The notes beneath the pieces were generated by a model. It did no database searches. It was given only the letters and a program-made list of their open reading frames with translations, and was not told where the DNA came from. Below are positions 7,929-16,674 of a stretch of 64,000 nucleotides of DNA, in pieces. Origin of the DNA: Nostoc commune NIES-4072 (lineage in GTDB: Bacteria > Cyanobacteriota > Cyanobacteriia > Cyanobacteriales > Nostocaceae); contig NZ_BDUD01000001.1 in NCBI RefSeq assembly GCF_003113895.1, positions 6,562,792 to 6,626,791 on the forward strand, written 5' to 3'. The stretch's first letter is position 1. Each line of letters starts with the position of its first letter. Both the position numbers and the translations under genes were made by a program.

Positions 7929-8693
7929 ATGCTAACTGCTGAACGACGACAATTCATCTTAGAAATACTGCGTCGTGATAAAAAGGTACTTTCGACAGAA
8001 CTTAGTGCTGTTCTCAAAGTTTCTGAAGATACGATTCGCCGGGATTTGCGAGAACTGGCAGAAACTGGACTATTACAACGCGTTCATGGGGGAGCGCTCC
8101 TCAAATCTCCAGCCACGGCTAGTTATGCCGATCGCCAAAAGCAAGCGCCAAAAGAAAAGGAAGCGATCGCTCGGACAGCAGCAAAATTAGTTTGTACAGG
8201 ACAGGTGGTGATTTTAGACGGAGGTACAACAACTCTCCAAGTAACCCGTCATTTACCCCTGGATTTGCACGCAACAGTGATCACAAATAGTCCGCCAATC
8301 GCCGTTGCTTTAGCAGAACATCCCCATATAGAGGTTGTGATGTTAGGTGGACAACTCTACAAAAAAGCCTTGGTGAACGTGGGTACTGTCACGATTGAGA
8401 CATTACGGATGATTCGTGCAGATTTGTGCATGTTGGGAGTTTGCAGTTTACATCCAGAAGTTGGAATTAGTGTACCTAACCTAGACGAAGCCCACGTCAA
8501 ACGAGCCATGATTGCTGGATCGGCAGAGGTAGTAGGATTAGTGACAGCAGAAAAATTAGACACAGCAGCTCCTTATCTAGTGGAGTCTATTCGTGCCCTG
8601 ACTTACCTAGTAACTGCACCGACAGTATCTAATAATATGCTGAGTGCCTACAAAGCTTTAGGTTTGACCATTATCCGTGATGAGTACGAATGA
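7929..8693 (+). CDS. DeoR-family transcriptional regulator
   Basis: A 254-residue regulator from ATG 7929 (MLTAERRQFILEILRRD), the typical DeoR start and length. Residues 1-60 form the winged helix-turn-helix (TELSAVLKVSEDTIRRDLRE) followed by the family-typical RVHGGALL; residues about 75-235 are the DeoRC sugar-phosphate sensor, with TIVDGGTTT-like VILDGGTTTLQ and ITNSPPIA motifs. The frame is open upstream to an ATG at 7812, but the extra 39 residues look like untranslated leader. It probably controls the divergent transketolase gene in response to a phosphorylated sugar, which is inferred from orientation. Confidence 0.88.
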   Translation: MLTAERRQFILEILRRDKKVLSTELSAVLKVSEDTIRRDLRELAETGLLQRVHGGALLKSPATASYADRQKQAPKEKEAIARTAAKLVCTGQVVILDGGTTTLQVTRHLPLDLHATVITNSPPIAVALAEHPHIEVVMLGGQLYKKALVNVGTVTIETLRMIRADLCMLGVCSLHPEVGISVPNLDEAHVKRAMIAGSAEVVGLVTAEKLDTAAPYLVESIRALTYLVTAPTVSNNMLSAYKALGLTIIRDEYE

Positions 8694-8803
8694 TCGTGAT
8701 TTGGGGGGACTGGGAACTGGGGACTGGAGGCTGGGAACTGGGAAGACAAGGGAAGAATTTCTCCAATGCCCCATGCCCAATGCCCAATGCCCCATGCCCA
8801 AAT
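8694..8803. repeat. Short tandem repeats (GGGAACTG / CCATGCCC type)
   Basis: Runs of GGGGACTGGGAACT-type units are followed by CCCATGCCCAATGCCC-type units. Such heptamer-like low-complexity tracts occur between many genes in this window. They lie between the convergent DeoR and DUF3172 genes. Confidence 0.8.
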
Positions 8804-9343
8804 CTAAAATCTGTCCGTTTCTTGAGGTGTTCCAACTGCTCCTGGTTGAGCCGTAAAGAAGTTTTGAGCAGCTTCATTCTGATATATACACCTAATATCA
8901 GGTTTATCACTGTCCAAGTTACCCGTAAAGCCAAAGGTATTCAGGCGATTTTTGCACTCATTTACCTGCTCAGATGTCACCAACTTGCGGTTCTCTAAAA
9001 GCGCCCAGTTATTTTGTCGGATTACGCATCCAGGACGCATACTCGGTTGGGCAACATAGACATTGAAGGGGTTGAGAGTGACGAACAGTCGAGCGTCCAT
9101 CACCATCGCGCTGGCTCCGTACTGCACGCAAATTTCAGGGTTAGGTGCTTTCAAATCAATGAATTCACGAGAAGCCACATTTGATGGGGCTAACGTGGTT
9201 GTAGAACTAAAAGCAATGCCAATCCCAATTCCCAAAATCAACACCCCTCCCATAATTGCGATAGTGAAGAGGTTAAAAATTGGGGATTGGAAAATAGAGG
9301 GTTTAGAAGTAGTAGCCGATCTACCAGTAGGTTTGCGTCTCAT
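8804..9343 (-). CDS. DUF3172-family protein, single-pass membrane
   Basis: A 179-residue protein with a basic, Ser/Thr-rich N-terminus, one membrane segment at about residues 28-49 (LFTIAIMGGVLILGIGIGIAF, in part) and a soluble C-terminal domain containing four cysteines (in EICVQYG, PGCVIRQ, NECKNRL and IRCIYQN), likely lumenal or periplasmic with two disulphides. It matches my memory of the cyanobacteria-specific DUF3172 family; the function is unknown. It stands alone, with the gene to its left convergent and the one to its right divergent. Confidence 0.7.
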   Translation of the reverse strand: MRRKPTGRSATTSKPSIFQSPIFNLFTIAIMGGVLILGIGIGIAFSSTTTLAPSNVASREFIDLKAPNPEICVQYGASAMVMDARLFVTLNPFNVYVAQPSMRPGCVIRQNNWALLENRKLVTSEQVNECKNRLNTFGFTGNLDSDKPDIRCIYQNEAAQNFFTAQPGAVGTPQETDRF

Positions 9344-9649
9344 TTTTGCTTAATCACCTTCACGCCGATTAGGAAGGGAGTGGTCTAAAGTTTTCTCCCT
9401 CTTTCAGTATGCCTATTCTTAACTGTAATTGTCTGCGAGTTTTTGGGCAGTATTCTTCTTAAATGATAAAAATAGGAACTTATCTAGATATATGGACAGA
9501 ATTTCAACCTTGTCGGTTCTTGTTTCCATCTGCTTATAAATTTCCAAGACGAATTTTTCGTATTAGATATTTTTGTTACCCCTAGTAATTTATATGTCAA
9601 ATAATGTAACTTAAAATTTAAGAAAGTTTTAATAATTAATTAGAAGCAA
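9344..9649. other. Gene-free AT-rich divergent region
   Basis: These 306 bases separate the leftward DUF3172 gene from the rightward permease gene and must hold both promoters. I see no repeat, hairpin or small gene that I can support. Confidence 0.5.
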
Positions 9650-10477
9650 GTGGCATCTCAAAGAGCGTTATTCTCAAGCAAGAAGTTCAAAACTTCGCAA
9701 CTTCAAATCCTTCTAGCTGATAGTCTGACTATTTTTTGGGGAGATTGGTTAGATTTACGTGTCAGAATTGTACCAGTTGCGGCATCAGGCTTAATATCCC
9801 CACTGATATATATTTTAGCTTTTGGCTTGGGTTTGGGTAGTTCCATCAAACCCGGCTCAGGGATTAGTGGTAGCTATAACAACTATTTAGAATTCATATT
9901 ACCGGGGATGGTGGCGCTATCGTCAATGACGGTTAGCTTTGCTGGAACGACATTCTCGATTTGTGGAGACAGACTATTTACCAAAACCTTCGAGGAATTG
10001 TTGTTAACTCCTATACATCCCTTAGCTTTGTACATCGGAAAAATGCTGGCGGGAGTAGTACGAGGGTTGATGACATCGGCTTCGGTGATTTTAGTAGCGG
10101 TGCTGTTGACTGGAAACTGGAATTTTCTCAACCCACTATTTTTATTGTTGGTAGTGCTGAATTGTTCGGTATTTGCTGGGTTAGGGGTAATTGTGGGTTT
10201 GAGTGTGCGATCGCTCGAATCAGTTGGACTCTACAACAATTTTATAATTATCCCCATGTCATTCTTAGGAGCGACCTTCTTTGACCCTGGCACATTACCA
10301 GCAGCCCTCAAAGTCGTAGTTTACCTGTTACCACTCACCTACGCCAGCATCGGACTGCGTGCAGCTGCCCATTTACCTTTGTCTCAGTTCCCTTGGTACA
10401 GCATACCGATTTTGCTAGTGATAGCGATCGCTCTTTCTTTGTGGGGTGGTTATAAATTCGCTCATCAACAAGATTAA
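9650..10477 (+). CDS. ABC-2 type transporter permease
   Basis: A 275-residue permease of the ABC-2 family, with six predicted membrane segments (about 45-65, 83-105, 128-152, 160-182, 190-210 and 248-268). The conserved ABC-2 features are a start resembling LADSLTIFWGDWLDLRVR, the FEELLLTPIH loop, and PLTYASIGLR before the last segment. It would form half of a membrane exporter for a polysaccharide, lipid or drug, working with an ATPase; no ATPase gene is adjacent, so the partner must be elsewhere. The start is a GTG at 9650 with only a weak ribosome binding site. Confidence 0.82.
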   Translation: MASQRALFSSKKFKTSQLQILLADSLTIFWGDWLDLRVRIVPVAASGLISPLIYILAFGLGLGSSIKPGSGISGSYNNYLEFILPGMVALSSMTVSFAGTTFSICGDRLFTKTFEELLLTPIHPLALYIGKMLAGVVRGLMTSASVILVAVLLTGNWNFLNPLFLLLVVLNCSVFAGLGVIVGLSVRSLESVGLYNNFIIIPMSFLGATFFDPGTLPAALKVVVYLLPLTYASIGLRAAAHLPLSQFPWYSIPILLVIAIALSLWGGYKFAHQQD

Positions 10478-10575
10478 AATAATTCGTAATTCGTTAAAGC
10501 CTTTATTACAATCTGTGCTTTAACTTTTGCATCTTGTGATTTTCGACCCAGCATTATTGAAATGCTAATTGAATT

Positions 10576-10620
10576 GAGTCATTAGTCATCAGTAAATGAC
10601 TAATGACAAATGACAAAGGA
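10576..10620. repeat. Heptamer repeats GTCATTA / TGACAAA
   Basis: GTCATTAGTCAT units are followed by TGACTAATGACAAATGAC units, so the two halves are near-complementary and can fold. The tract lies between the convergent permease and ndhN genes. Confidence 0.8.
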
Positions 10621-11097
10621 CTAACTAGCTAAGAGAGTTTTTTCTAGAGAAGTCCAACGGAAGGCGCGATCGCCACCCCTCTCAATAACTACTCTTACTC
10701 GTGGTTCTAGCTGAGGCAAATTCGTTAAATACTCAAGTTCTTCATTTGAAAGAATATGCCCTTCAATAATCCACAACACCAACCCCTTTGACTTTGGTGG
10801 TAGCTGTTCTAGATGAGAATTGATAATTGGTGGTAAGTAGTACACATGACCTACTGCCGCACCACTACCAGTACTTTTTTTACCAAGATGAGGAGGTCTG
10901 ACTCCATGAATGCGTGTGAGATACGCAGCTATGTCGCCCAACCCCTTGGCGGTAATGTGGAGGGTAGTATAGCCAGCTGCACGTAGTCGGCGCTGATATC
11001 GACCTTCATAACCTCCTTCCAGAGGTACATACACGCCAAGAGCGCCAAATTTTTCCAGATCGCGCATTAAACCGTTGCCAGTGGTAATTAGTGCCAT
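10621..11097 (-). CDS. ndhN: NAD(P)H-quinone oxidoreductase subunit N
   Basis: A 158-residue protein matching NdhN, one of the oxygenic-photosynthesis-specific subunits of the cyanobacterial NDH-1 complex in the thylakoid membrane, which takes part in cyclic electron flow and respiration. Recognised from TGNGLMRDLEKFGALGVY at the N-terminus, the GRYQRRLRAAGY and HITAKGLGDIAAYLTR segments, HLGKK, VYYLPP and the C-terminal GGDRAFRWTSLEK. There is no membrane segment; it is a peripheral subunit on the cytoplasmic side. The gene is divergent from the ribosomal protein cluster. Confidence 0.93.
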   Translation of the reverse strand: MALITTGNGLMRDLEKFGALGVYVPLEGGYEGRYQRRLRAAGYTTLHITAKGLGDIAAYLTRIHGVRPPHLGKKSTGSGAAVGHVYYLPPIINSHLEQLPPKSKGLVLWIIEGHILSNEELEYLTNLPQLEPRVRVVIERGGDRAFRWTSLEKTLLAS

Positions 11098-11599
11098 AGA
11101 TTTTCGTCTTATCCCACTTAGATATCTCTATTATTTACCCAGAACCGATAGATTAAAAGCATTTTCTTTGGGTATCGGGCATGGGGCATGGGAAAGAGGA
11201 CTTGGGGACAAGGAGAATTGGGGACAAGGGGAAAGACTTGTTGCAAGTTCTCACAAGTCCCCTTTAGGACTTACGCAAAAATTGCTAAAAAGCTTAATTT
11301 CTCGAACCGCCAAGACGCCAAGAGCGCCGAGAATTCGTAGAGTGTGCGTAAGTCCTACCCTTGTCCCCTTGTCCCCCTGCTCCCCACTTCCCAAAAATAA
11401 CTCTATAAATTACTAGACAAACATAAATAAATAATTTATATTATTAGATTGTGACCAAAAACGCAAATTAGACTCCCTTCTTACTGTCATTTTGAGATAG
11501 TGTTAGCATCAAAAGCTGATGACTTAATCCAAATTGGATAATCTAACTCAGATTGATCATAGACTGGTAAACTAAGAAAGCTTTCAGGTCAAAATTGGA
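11098..11599. other. Gene-free region with short repeats and a MITE
   Basis: No gene is supported here. From 11165 to 11262 and 11358 to 11395 there are low-complexity GGGCATGGGGCA / GGGGACAAGG type tracts flanking a small inverted-repeat element (11265-11357). An ATCCAA-A-TTGGAT palindrome is at 11527-11539. Promoters for ndhN and for the rplC transcript presumably lie here. Confidence 0.6.
11265..11357. mobile_element. MITE-like element with 13-bp terminal inverted repeats
   Basis: A 93-bp segment starts TAGGACTTACGCA and ends with the exact inverted copy TGCGTAAGTCCTA, and encodes nothing. The internal part includes AACCGCCAAGACGCCAAGAG. A second element with almost the same ends lies at 39306-39400. 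The TA at both outer ends could be a TA target duplication, as made by IS630/Tc1-type transposases; that link is inference. Confidence 0.75.
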
Positions 11600-12190
11600 G
11601 CGTTACGGACGAAGAATTAAAGCCAATCCAAAGCTCCAGAGTACATTTACTCCAGTGCCTCTGAAAAAGCAGGCAAAACCTTAAACAATAGTTTAAGGTG
11701 TTTAAGGAAGTGAAAACTGAGCAGCAATGTTGGTTTCATGGCATTACGTCAGTCTCAGTTGACGGATACTGGGTGGTAAAAACCGCTTAAGTCCAACTGC
11801 AACACGGCAGTAGCCAATCTCCGGGAAGCCGTCTTATGGGCGAAAATCGGAAAACCCGCCGACAGCGCTGCCTCCAGAAAGTGCCAGAGCAATTGCTTGG
11901 ACGAAAGCATTGCTGCACACAGCTTAAAGCTGTAGCGCCTTGCATTGATTCCAGAAGTTACTCCTTCCCAATAGGAAGGGACTTGTGGCTGTTCTGGTGA
12001 TCTAGTGAGTGAAGCTAAACAGATTCACCAAGCAGTACGGACACGGTTTGTTGTGTCCGAAAGCATTTGGAGGGGTTTATTTAAACCATTCCAAATTTCG
12101 CAGGCTAACCCAGCCTAAACTGATGCGTACAAAGCGTGTCCTCTAGAGTCCAATTCCAAGGTCAGCAAGTAGAAAGGAGAACCAGTTACT
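11600..12190 (+). promoter_or_regulatory. Long, hairpin-rich 5' leader of rplC
   Basis: The roughly 590 bases before rplC contain no long ORF but many perfect inverted repeats: CCTTAAAC/GTTTAAGG (11679-11698, 4-base loop), AACTGAG/CTCAGTT (11715-11760), ACAGCTT/AAGCTGT (11929-11943), CCTTCC/GGAAGG (11963-11979), CGGACAC/GTGTCCG (12038-12059), a two-part hairpin ATTTGGA..TCCAAAT enclosing GGTTTA..TAAACC (12065-12096), and AGGCT/AGCCT (12102-12116). No T run follows any of them. In many bacteria the first transcript of this ribosomal cluster is autoregulated through its leader by a ribosomal protein such as L4, and an analogous role is inferred here. Confidence 0.5.
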
Positions 12191-12823
12191 GTGTCTGTAG
12201 GTATTCTCGGCACCAAGCTGGGCATGACCCAAATATTTGACGAAGCAGGAGTAGCTATTCCTGTAACTGTCATTCAAGCAGGGCCATGCACCGTTACACA
12301 AGTTAAAACGAAACAAACCGACGGTTACTTTGCCATTCAAGTTGGTTTTGGCGAAGTTAAACCAAAGGCACTGAACAGACCACTACTGGGTCATTTAGCT
12401 AAATCATCTGCTCCAGCATTGCGTCACCTAAATGAATATCACACCGATAGTTCTGGTGATTATGCTTTAGGTCAACAGATTAAAGCAGATATTTTTAGTG
12501 CAGGTCAAATTGTCGATGTAGTCGGCACAAGCATCGGTCGCGGTTTTGCGGGTAACCAAAAGCGCAACAACTTTGGTCGGGGGCCCATGTCACACGGTTC
12601 CAAAAACCACAGAGCGCCAGGTTCTATTGGTGCTGGTACAACACCAGGTCGTGTCTATCCAGGTAAGCGGATGGCAGGGCGTTTAGGTGGCAAACGGATC
12701 ACAATCCGTAAGCTGACCATAGTTCGAGTTGATGCAGAACGCAACTTATTACTTATTAAAGGAGCAATTCCTGGTAAACCGGGCGCTCTAGTAAGTATTG
12801 TGCCTGCAAAAACAGTGGGATAG
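12191..12823 (+). CDS. rplC: 50S ribosomal protein L3
   Basis: L3, 210 residues, binds 23S rRNA near the peptidyl-transferase centre and is an early assembly protein. Recognised from the N-terminal [13 protein letters not shown], the central loop rich in glycine and arginine ([23 protein letters not shown], in parts) and the HRAPGSIG and KRMAGRLGG motifs. The start is GTG at 12191, preceded by AAAGGAGA at ideal distance. It is the first gene of the cluster: rpsJ, which precedes rplC in many bacteria, is absent, as is usual in cyanobacteria. A long structured leader lies upstream. Confidence 0.97.
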   Translation: MSVGILGTKLGMTQIFDEAGVAIPVTVIQAGPCTVTQVKTKQTDGYFAIQVGFGEVKPKALNRPLLGHLAKSSAPALRHLNEYHTDSSGDYALGQQIKADIFSAGQIVDVVGTSIGRGFAGNQKRNNFGRGPMSHGSKNHRAPGSIGAGTTPGRVYPGKRMAGRLGGKRITIRKLTIVRVDAERNLLLIKGAIPGKPGALVSIVPAKTVG

Positions 12824-12825
12824 TC

Positions 12826-12924
12826 AAAAGTCATTAGTCAAACGTCATTAGTCATTAGTCATTGGCTAAGGACAAATGGCAAAAGACAAATGACAAATGA
12901 CCAATGACAAAGGACAAATAACAA
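12826..12924. repeat. Heptamer repeats GTCATTA / GACAAAT between rplC and rplD
   Basis: GTCATTA units (left) and near-complementary TGACAAA units (right) fill the gap between two co-transcribed ribosomal protein genes, so the RNA could fold on itself. In-frame ATGs inside the tract extend the rplD frame artificially. Confidence 0.8.
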
Positions 12925-12926
12925 AG

Positions 12927-13565
12927 ATGGTTGAAAGCGTAGTTAAAAATTGGCAAGGAGAACAGGTCGGCGAGACGACCTTCGAGTTGCGCACTGCCAA
13001 GGAAGAAACAGCGTCTCATATTGTGCATCGCGCCTTAGTACGGCAATTGACTAATGCTCGTCAAGGAAATGCCAGTACAAAAACTCGTTCAGAAGTCAGA
13101 GGCGGTGGCCGTAAACCTTGGCGACAAAAAGGTACTGGTCGCGCTCGTGCAGGGTCTATTCGTTCGCCATTGTGGCGTGGTGGTGGTGTAATCTTTGGGC
13201 CAAAGCCTAGAGACTTCAACCTCAAGTTGAACCGCAAAGAGCGGCGTTTAGCATTGCGGACAGCATTTGTCAGCCGCATTGAGGATTTGATCGTAGTAGA
13301 AGAATTTAGCACCGAGCTATCTCGCCCGAAAACTAAAGAATTAGTGGCAGCACTTGCACGTTGGGGAGTAGTACCAGAAAGCAAGTCACTGTTAATTTTG
13401 TCTGAAATTGCGGATACAGATAATGTTTATTTGTCAGCCCGCAACATTGAAAATTTAAAACTAATTGCAGCAGACCAGCTAAATGTTTTTGATTTACTGC
13501 ACGCTGACAAAATAGTAGTTACGGCATCAGCCCTAGAAAAAATTCAGGAGGTCTACAGTGCCTAG
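12927..13565 (+). CDS. rplD: 50S ribosomal protein L4
   Basis: L4, 212 residues from ATG 12927 ([15 protein letters not shown]). The conserved extended loop that reaches into the exit tunnel is seen as [19 protein letters not shown] followed by PLWRGGG and FGPKPRDF. In other bacteria L4 also represses its own operon by binding the leader RNA, which makes the structured region before rplC of interest. An upstream in-frame ATG at 12897 lies in the heptamer repeat tract and is rejected as the start. The 3' end overlaps rplW by 8 bases, implying translational coupling. Confidence 0.97.
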   Translation: MVESVVKNWQGEQVGETTFELRTAKEETASHIVHRALVRQLTNARQGNASTKTRSEVRGGGRKPWRQKGTGRARAGSIRSPLWRGGGVIFGPKPRDFNLKLNRKERRLALRTAFVSRIEDLIVVEEFSTELSRPKTKELVAALARWGVVPESKSLLILSEIADTDNVYLSARNIENLKLIAADQLNVFDLLHADKIVVTASALEKIQEVYSA

Positions 13566-13872
13566 CTTTGACCCCCGCGACCTTGCCGACTTAGTACGTC
13601 GCCCAATTGTCACCGAGAAAGCGACTATCTTGATGGAGCAGAATAAGTACACCTTTGAAGTAATTCCAAAGGCATCTAAGCCAGAAATCAAGGCTGCGAT
13701 CGAAGACTTGTTTCAGGTCAAGGTTGTAAAAGTCAACACCACCTTACCACCGCGTAAAAAGCGGCGCGTTGGTAAATTTATTGGTTATAAGCCCCAGTAT
13801 AAGCGAGCCATTGTTACCGTCGCATCTGGGGATGAAGACAAGATTAGACAAGTTCTATTCCCAGAAGTCTAG
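13558..13872 (+). CDS. rplW: 50S ribosomal protein L23
   Basis: L23, 104 residues, sits at the peptide exit tunnel and is a docking site for trigger factor and SRP. Recognised from [12 protein letters not shown] near the N-terminus, [20 protein letters not shown] and the basic loop [21 protein letters not shown] (in part). The GTG start at 13558 lies inside the last codons of rplD (8-base overlap), with GGAGG at 13547-13551 serving as ribosome binding site. A heptamer-repeat gap separates it from rplB. Confidence 0.96.
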   Translation: MPSFDPRDLADLVRRPIVTEKATILMEQNKYTFEVIPKASKPEIKAAIEDLFQVKVVKVNTTLPPRKKRRVGKFIGYKPQYKRAIVTVASGDEDKIRQVLFPEV

Positions 13873-13875
13873 GAA

Positions 13876-14022
13876 TTTTAGATTTTAGATTTTAGATTTT
13901 AGATTGAGGTTTACTCAAGAAGTATCAAACATGGTCGCAATTAGTTAAACACTCATTAAATCCAAAATCCAAAATTCAAAATCCAAAATTAAGTAAATCC
14001 AAAATCCAAAATCCAAAATAGA
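13876..14022. repeat. Heptamer repeats TTTTAGA / AATCCAA between rplW and rplB
   Basis: Four TTTTAGA-type units directly after the rplW stop and two groups of AATCCAAA-type units before rplB. The two halves are complementary apart from about one mismatch per unit. Confidence 0.85.
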
Positions 14023-14024
14023 TT

Positions 14025-14888
14025 ATGGGTACTCGTTCTTATCGCCCTTATACCCCCAGTACTCGCCAAGTTACAGTTTCTGACTTTGCGGAGATCACAA
14101 AAACCGAGCCAGAAAAATCCCTAACTACCTCGAAGCATCGCGCTAAAGGTCGGAATAATACTGGGCGGATTACTAGTCGTCGCCGGGGTGGCGGACACAA
14201 ACAACTTTACCGGATCATCGATTTTAAAAGGGATAAACATAATATTCCTGCCAAAGTCGCAGCAATTGAATACGATCCTAACCGCAATGCCCGAATTGCC
14301 CTTTTGTATTACCAAGATGGCGAAAAACGGTATATCCTCCATCCCAACGGATTGAAAGTTGGAACAATAATTATTTCTGGGCCTGAAGCTCCTTTTGAAG
14401 ATGGTAATGCTTTACCTCTTTCAAAGATTCCCTTGGGTACTGGTGTTCACAACGTAGAACTGACTCCTGGCAAAGGTGGTCAAATCGTGCGTTCTGCTGG
14501 TGCTAGCGCTCAAGTTGTGGCAAAAGAAGGTAATTATGTAACTCTCAAGTTGCCTTCAGGAGAAGTCCGCTTGATTCGGCGCGAATGCTACGCCACTATT
14601 GGGCAAGTAGGCAACACCGATGCAAGAAACCTGAGTGCAGGTAAAGCAGGGCGAAATCGCTGGAAAGGTCGCCGTCCTAAGGTTAGAGGTAGCGTCATGA
14701 ACCCAGTGGATCACCCACATGGTGGTGGTGAGGGTAGGGCACCTATCGGTAGATCGGGGCCTGTTACACCTTGGGGTAAACCCACATTGGGCGCGAAGAC
14801 ACGCAATCGTAAGAAACTTAGCAGCAAATTGATTATCCGTCGTCGCCGTAAGTCTTCTAAACGCGGTCGCGGTGGTCGTGAGTCTTAA
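14025..14888 (+). CDS. rplB: 50S ribosomal protein L2
   Basis: L2, 287 residues, needed for subunit joining and peptidyl transfer. The start [15 protein letters not shown], the [18 protein letters not shown] segment, and the C-terminal signature [15 protein letters not shown] with the universally conserved histidine near the active centre are all present, as are [12 protein letters not shown] and the very basic tail [12 protein letters not shown]. Length is normal. Heptamer repeats flank the gene on both sides, with a short untranslated spacer immediately before the ATG. Confidence 0.97.
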   Translation: MGTRSYRPYTPSTRQVTVSDFAEITKTEPEKSLTTSKHRAKGRNNTGRITSRRRGGGHKQLYRIIDFKRDKHNIPAKVAAIEYDPNRNARIALLYYQDGEKRYILHPNGLKVGTIIISGPEAPFEDGNALPLSKIPLGTGVHNVELTPGKGGQIVRSAGASAQVVAKEGNYVTLKLPSGEVRLIRRECYATIGQVGNTDARNLSAGKAGRNRWKGRRPKVRGSVMNPVDHPHGGGEGRAPIGRSGPVTPWGKPTLGAKTRNRKKLSSKLIIRRRRKSSKRGRGGRES

Positions 14889-14889
14889 A

Positions 14890-15012
14890 GAGTTAGGAGT
14901 TAAGAGTTATGAGTTAAGAGTTATAAGTTGAGAGTAAAATCTAACTCCTAATTCCTCACTCCTAATTCCTCACTCCTCACTCCTAATTCCTAAATCCTAA
15001 ATCCAAAATTGA
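14890..15012. repeat. Heptamer repeats GAGTTAG / CTAACTC between rplB and rpsS
   Basis: GAGTTAAGAGTTATGAGTT-type units are followed by CCTAATTCCTCACTC-type units, again an inverted arrangement inside a ribosomal transcript. Confidence 0.85.
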
Positions 15013-15015
15013 ACT

Positions 15016-15294
15016 ATGGGTCGTTCTCTAAAAAAAGGTCCTTTCGTTGCGGATCATCTCCTAAAGAAAATTGAAAAGCTCAACGACAACAACAGAAAAG
15101 AAGTTATTAAAACTTGGTCAAGAGCTTCGACAATTTTGCCTCTAATGGTAGGTCATACCATAGCTGTTCACAATGGACGCCAACACGTTCCAGTTTTTGT
15201 AAATGAACAGATGGTAGGACACAAGTTGGGTGAATTTGCCCCGACACGCACCTACAGAGGTCATGGAAAAAGCGACAAAAAAGCAGGTAGGTAG
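15016..15294 (+). CDS. rpsS: 30S ribosomal protein S19
   Basis: S19, 92 residues, binds 16S rRNA in the head of the small subunit as a complex with S13. Recognised from [40 protein letters not shown] (in part), [24 protein letters not shown]. Normal length. The upstream gap consists of heptamer repeats and no clear ribosome binding site is visible, which is common for this genus. Confidence 0.97.
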   Translation: MGRSLKKGPFVADHLLKKIEKLNDNNRKEVIKTWSRASTILPLMVGHTIAVHNGRQHVPVFVNEQMVGHKLGEFAPTRTYRGHGKSDKKAGR

Positions 15295-15295
15295 T

Positions 15296-15360
15296 CATTA
15301 GTTATTAGTTATTAGTCATTAGCTAAAGACAAGTGACAAATGACAAATGACAAATGACAA
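15296..15360. repeat. Heptamer repeats GTTATTA / TGACAAA between rpsS and rplV
   Basis: GTCATTAGTTATTAG units followed by four TGACAAA units; they extend the rplV reading frame upstream to a false ATG at 15354. Confidence 0.85.
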
Positions 15361-15374
15361 AATTGGAGAAAATT

Positions 15375-15731
15375 ATGGCTACTAATACTACTGAAGTAAA
15401 AGCGATCGCTCGTTTTATCCGCATCTCGGCCTACAAAGTGCGTCGGGTACTCGATCAAATTCGCGGGCGATCGTACCGTGAAGCATTAATCATCCTAGAA
15501 TTCATGCCCTATCGCGCCACTGAACCCATATTGAAGGTTCTTAGAAGCGCTGCTGCAAATGCCGAACACAACGCTGGGTTAGATCGGACTCAACTAGTGA
15601 TTACTCAGGCTTATGCCGATCAAGGGCCATCGCTGAAGCGGTTCCAACCAAGAGCGCAAGGTCGAGCTTACCAAATTCGCAAGCCGACGTGTCATATTAC
15701 AGTGGCTGTTGGAGCCGCCCCAGAAAAATAA
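15375..15731 (+). CDS. rplV: 50S ribosomal protein L22
   Basis: L22, 118 residues from ATG 15375 ([16 protein letters not shown]), with GGAGA a few bases upstream; the earlier in-frame ATG at 15354 is inside a repeat and rejected. L22 lines the exit tunnel through a long beta-hairpin. Family signatures seen: [28 protein letters not shown], and the hairpin end [21 protein letters not shown] (in part). Its C-terminus AAPEK is followed by 53 bases before rpsC. Confidence 0.96.
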   Translation: MATNTTEVKAIARFIRISAYKVRRVLDQIRGRSYREALIILEFMPYRATEPILKVLRSAAANAEHNAGLDRTQLVITQAYADQGPSLKRFQPRAQGRAYQIRKPTCHITVAVGAAPEK

Positions 15732-15784
15732 GCACGCTTACACGAATAAATTACGTAAAGTAAGAAATCTTAGAGGAAGCATTC

Positions 15785-16567
15785 GTGGGACAGAAGATTC
15801 ATCCAGTTGGTTTTCGCCTGGGTATTACACATGAGCATCAATCTCGTTGGTTTGCTGTTCCTGATCGTTATCCAGAACTTTTACAAGAAGACTACAAACT
15901 CCGTCAGTACATAGAACAAAAGCTGGGTAGACTTGCTCAAAACAACGCCGGTATTTCCGAAGTTCGGATTGAGCGCAAAGCCGACCAAATTGACTTAGAA
16001 GTACGTACAGCTAGACCAGGTGTGGTAGTGGGTCGTGGTGGACAAGGCATTGAATCCTTGCGTACCGGACTCCAAGGACTTTTGGGTAGTAATCGCCAAA
16101 TTCGCATTAACGTAGTTGAAGTGCAACGAGTTGATGCTGATGCCTACCTAATTGCCGAATACATTGCTCAACAATTAGAACGCCGGGTGTCCTTTCGGCG
16201 GGTAGTGCGGCAATCGATTCAACGAGCCCAACGCGCTGGTGTGCAAGGGATTAAAATCCAAGTTAGTGGTCGGCTCAACGGTGCAGAAATTGCCCGGACA
16301 GAGTGGACTCGTGAAGGTAGAGTACCTTTACATACCTTACGGGCTGACATTGACTACTCTTATTGCACGGCAAAAACGGTTTACGGCATTCTGGGCATCA
16401 AAGTATGGGTGTTTAAGGGAGAAATTATTCCGGGACAGGAACCAGAACCGTTACCACCAGCAAGCCGCGATCGCGAACGTGATCCCCGCGATCGTGAGCG
16501 TGAACCCCGTCGTCGTCAACAACAACGTCGTCGCCAGCAATTTGAAGACCGCTCAAATGAAGGGTAA
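15785..16567 (+). CDS. rpsC: 30S ribosomal protein S3
   Basis: S3, 260 residues, lies at the mRNA entry and has helicase activity with S4 and S5. Start is GTG at 15785 with AGAGGAAG upstream. [14 protein letters not shown], the KH domain ([11 protein letters not shown] region) and the C-terminal domain [25 protein letters not shown] are clear. The last 35 or so residues are an extension of alternating Arg, Asp, Glu and Gln ([13 protein letters not shown] and on), longer than in E. coli, whose DNA contains CGATCG motifs. This tail is probably disordered and binds RNA. Confidence 0.97.
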   Translation: MGQKIHPVGFRLGITHEHQSRWFAVPDRYPELLQEDYKLRQYIEQKLGRLAQNNAGISEVRIERKADQIDLEVRTARPGVVVGRGGQGIESLRTGLQGLLGSNRQIRINVVEVQRVDADAYLIAEYIAQQLERRVSFRRVVRQSIQRAQRAGVQGIKIQVSGRLNGAEIARTEWTREGRVPLHTLRADIDYSYCTAKTVYGILGIKVWVFKGEIIPGQEPEPLPPASRDRERDPRDREREPRRRQQQRRRQQFEDRSNEG

Positions 16568-16672
16568 ATGGGGACTGGGGACTGGAGACTGGGGACTGGG
16601 TAATAATTACAGCCAATCCCCAATCCCTCATCCCCAATCCCTAATCCCCAGTACCTAGTACCCAGTAGCCAA
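16568..16672. repeat. Short repeats GGGGACT / AATCCCC between rpsC and rplP
   Basis: GGGGACTGGAGACTGGG units on the left and CAATCCCCAATCCCT units on the right, complementary in part, followed by GTACCTAGTACCCAGTA. Confidence 0.85.
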
Positions 16673-16674
16673 TC

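Noticed and set aside
8690..8998. Small plus-strand ORF after the DeoR gene
   Set aside because: It is composed of GGGAACTGG / CCATGCCC repeats and the antisense of the DUF3172 gene.
9063..9353. Plus-strand ORF over the DUF3172 gene
   Set aside because: It is antisense to a gene with a convincing membrane segment and family match.
11075..11416. A 113-codon plus-strand ORF after ndhN
   Set aside because: It runs through the ndhN start, low-complexity tracts and a MITE, so it is a chance reading frame.
11600..12190. RNase P RNA, tmRNA or SRP RNA in the rplC leader
   Set aside because: The diagnostic conserved segments of those RNAs, such as the tmRNA ends or the SRP GGAAGCAGC loop, are not present.
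12897..12926. Upstream start of rplD
   Set aside because: The extra 10 residues are encoded by the heptamer repeat tract, whereas the ATG at 12927 gives the normal L4 N-terminus.
16239..16658. ORF overlapping the rpsC end
   Set aside because: It is an out-of-frame shadow of rpsC extending into short repeats.
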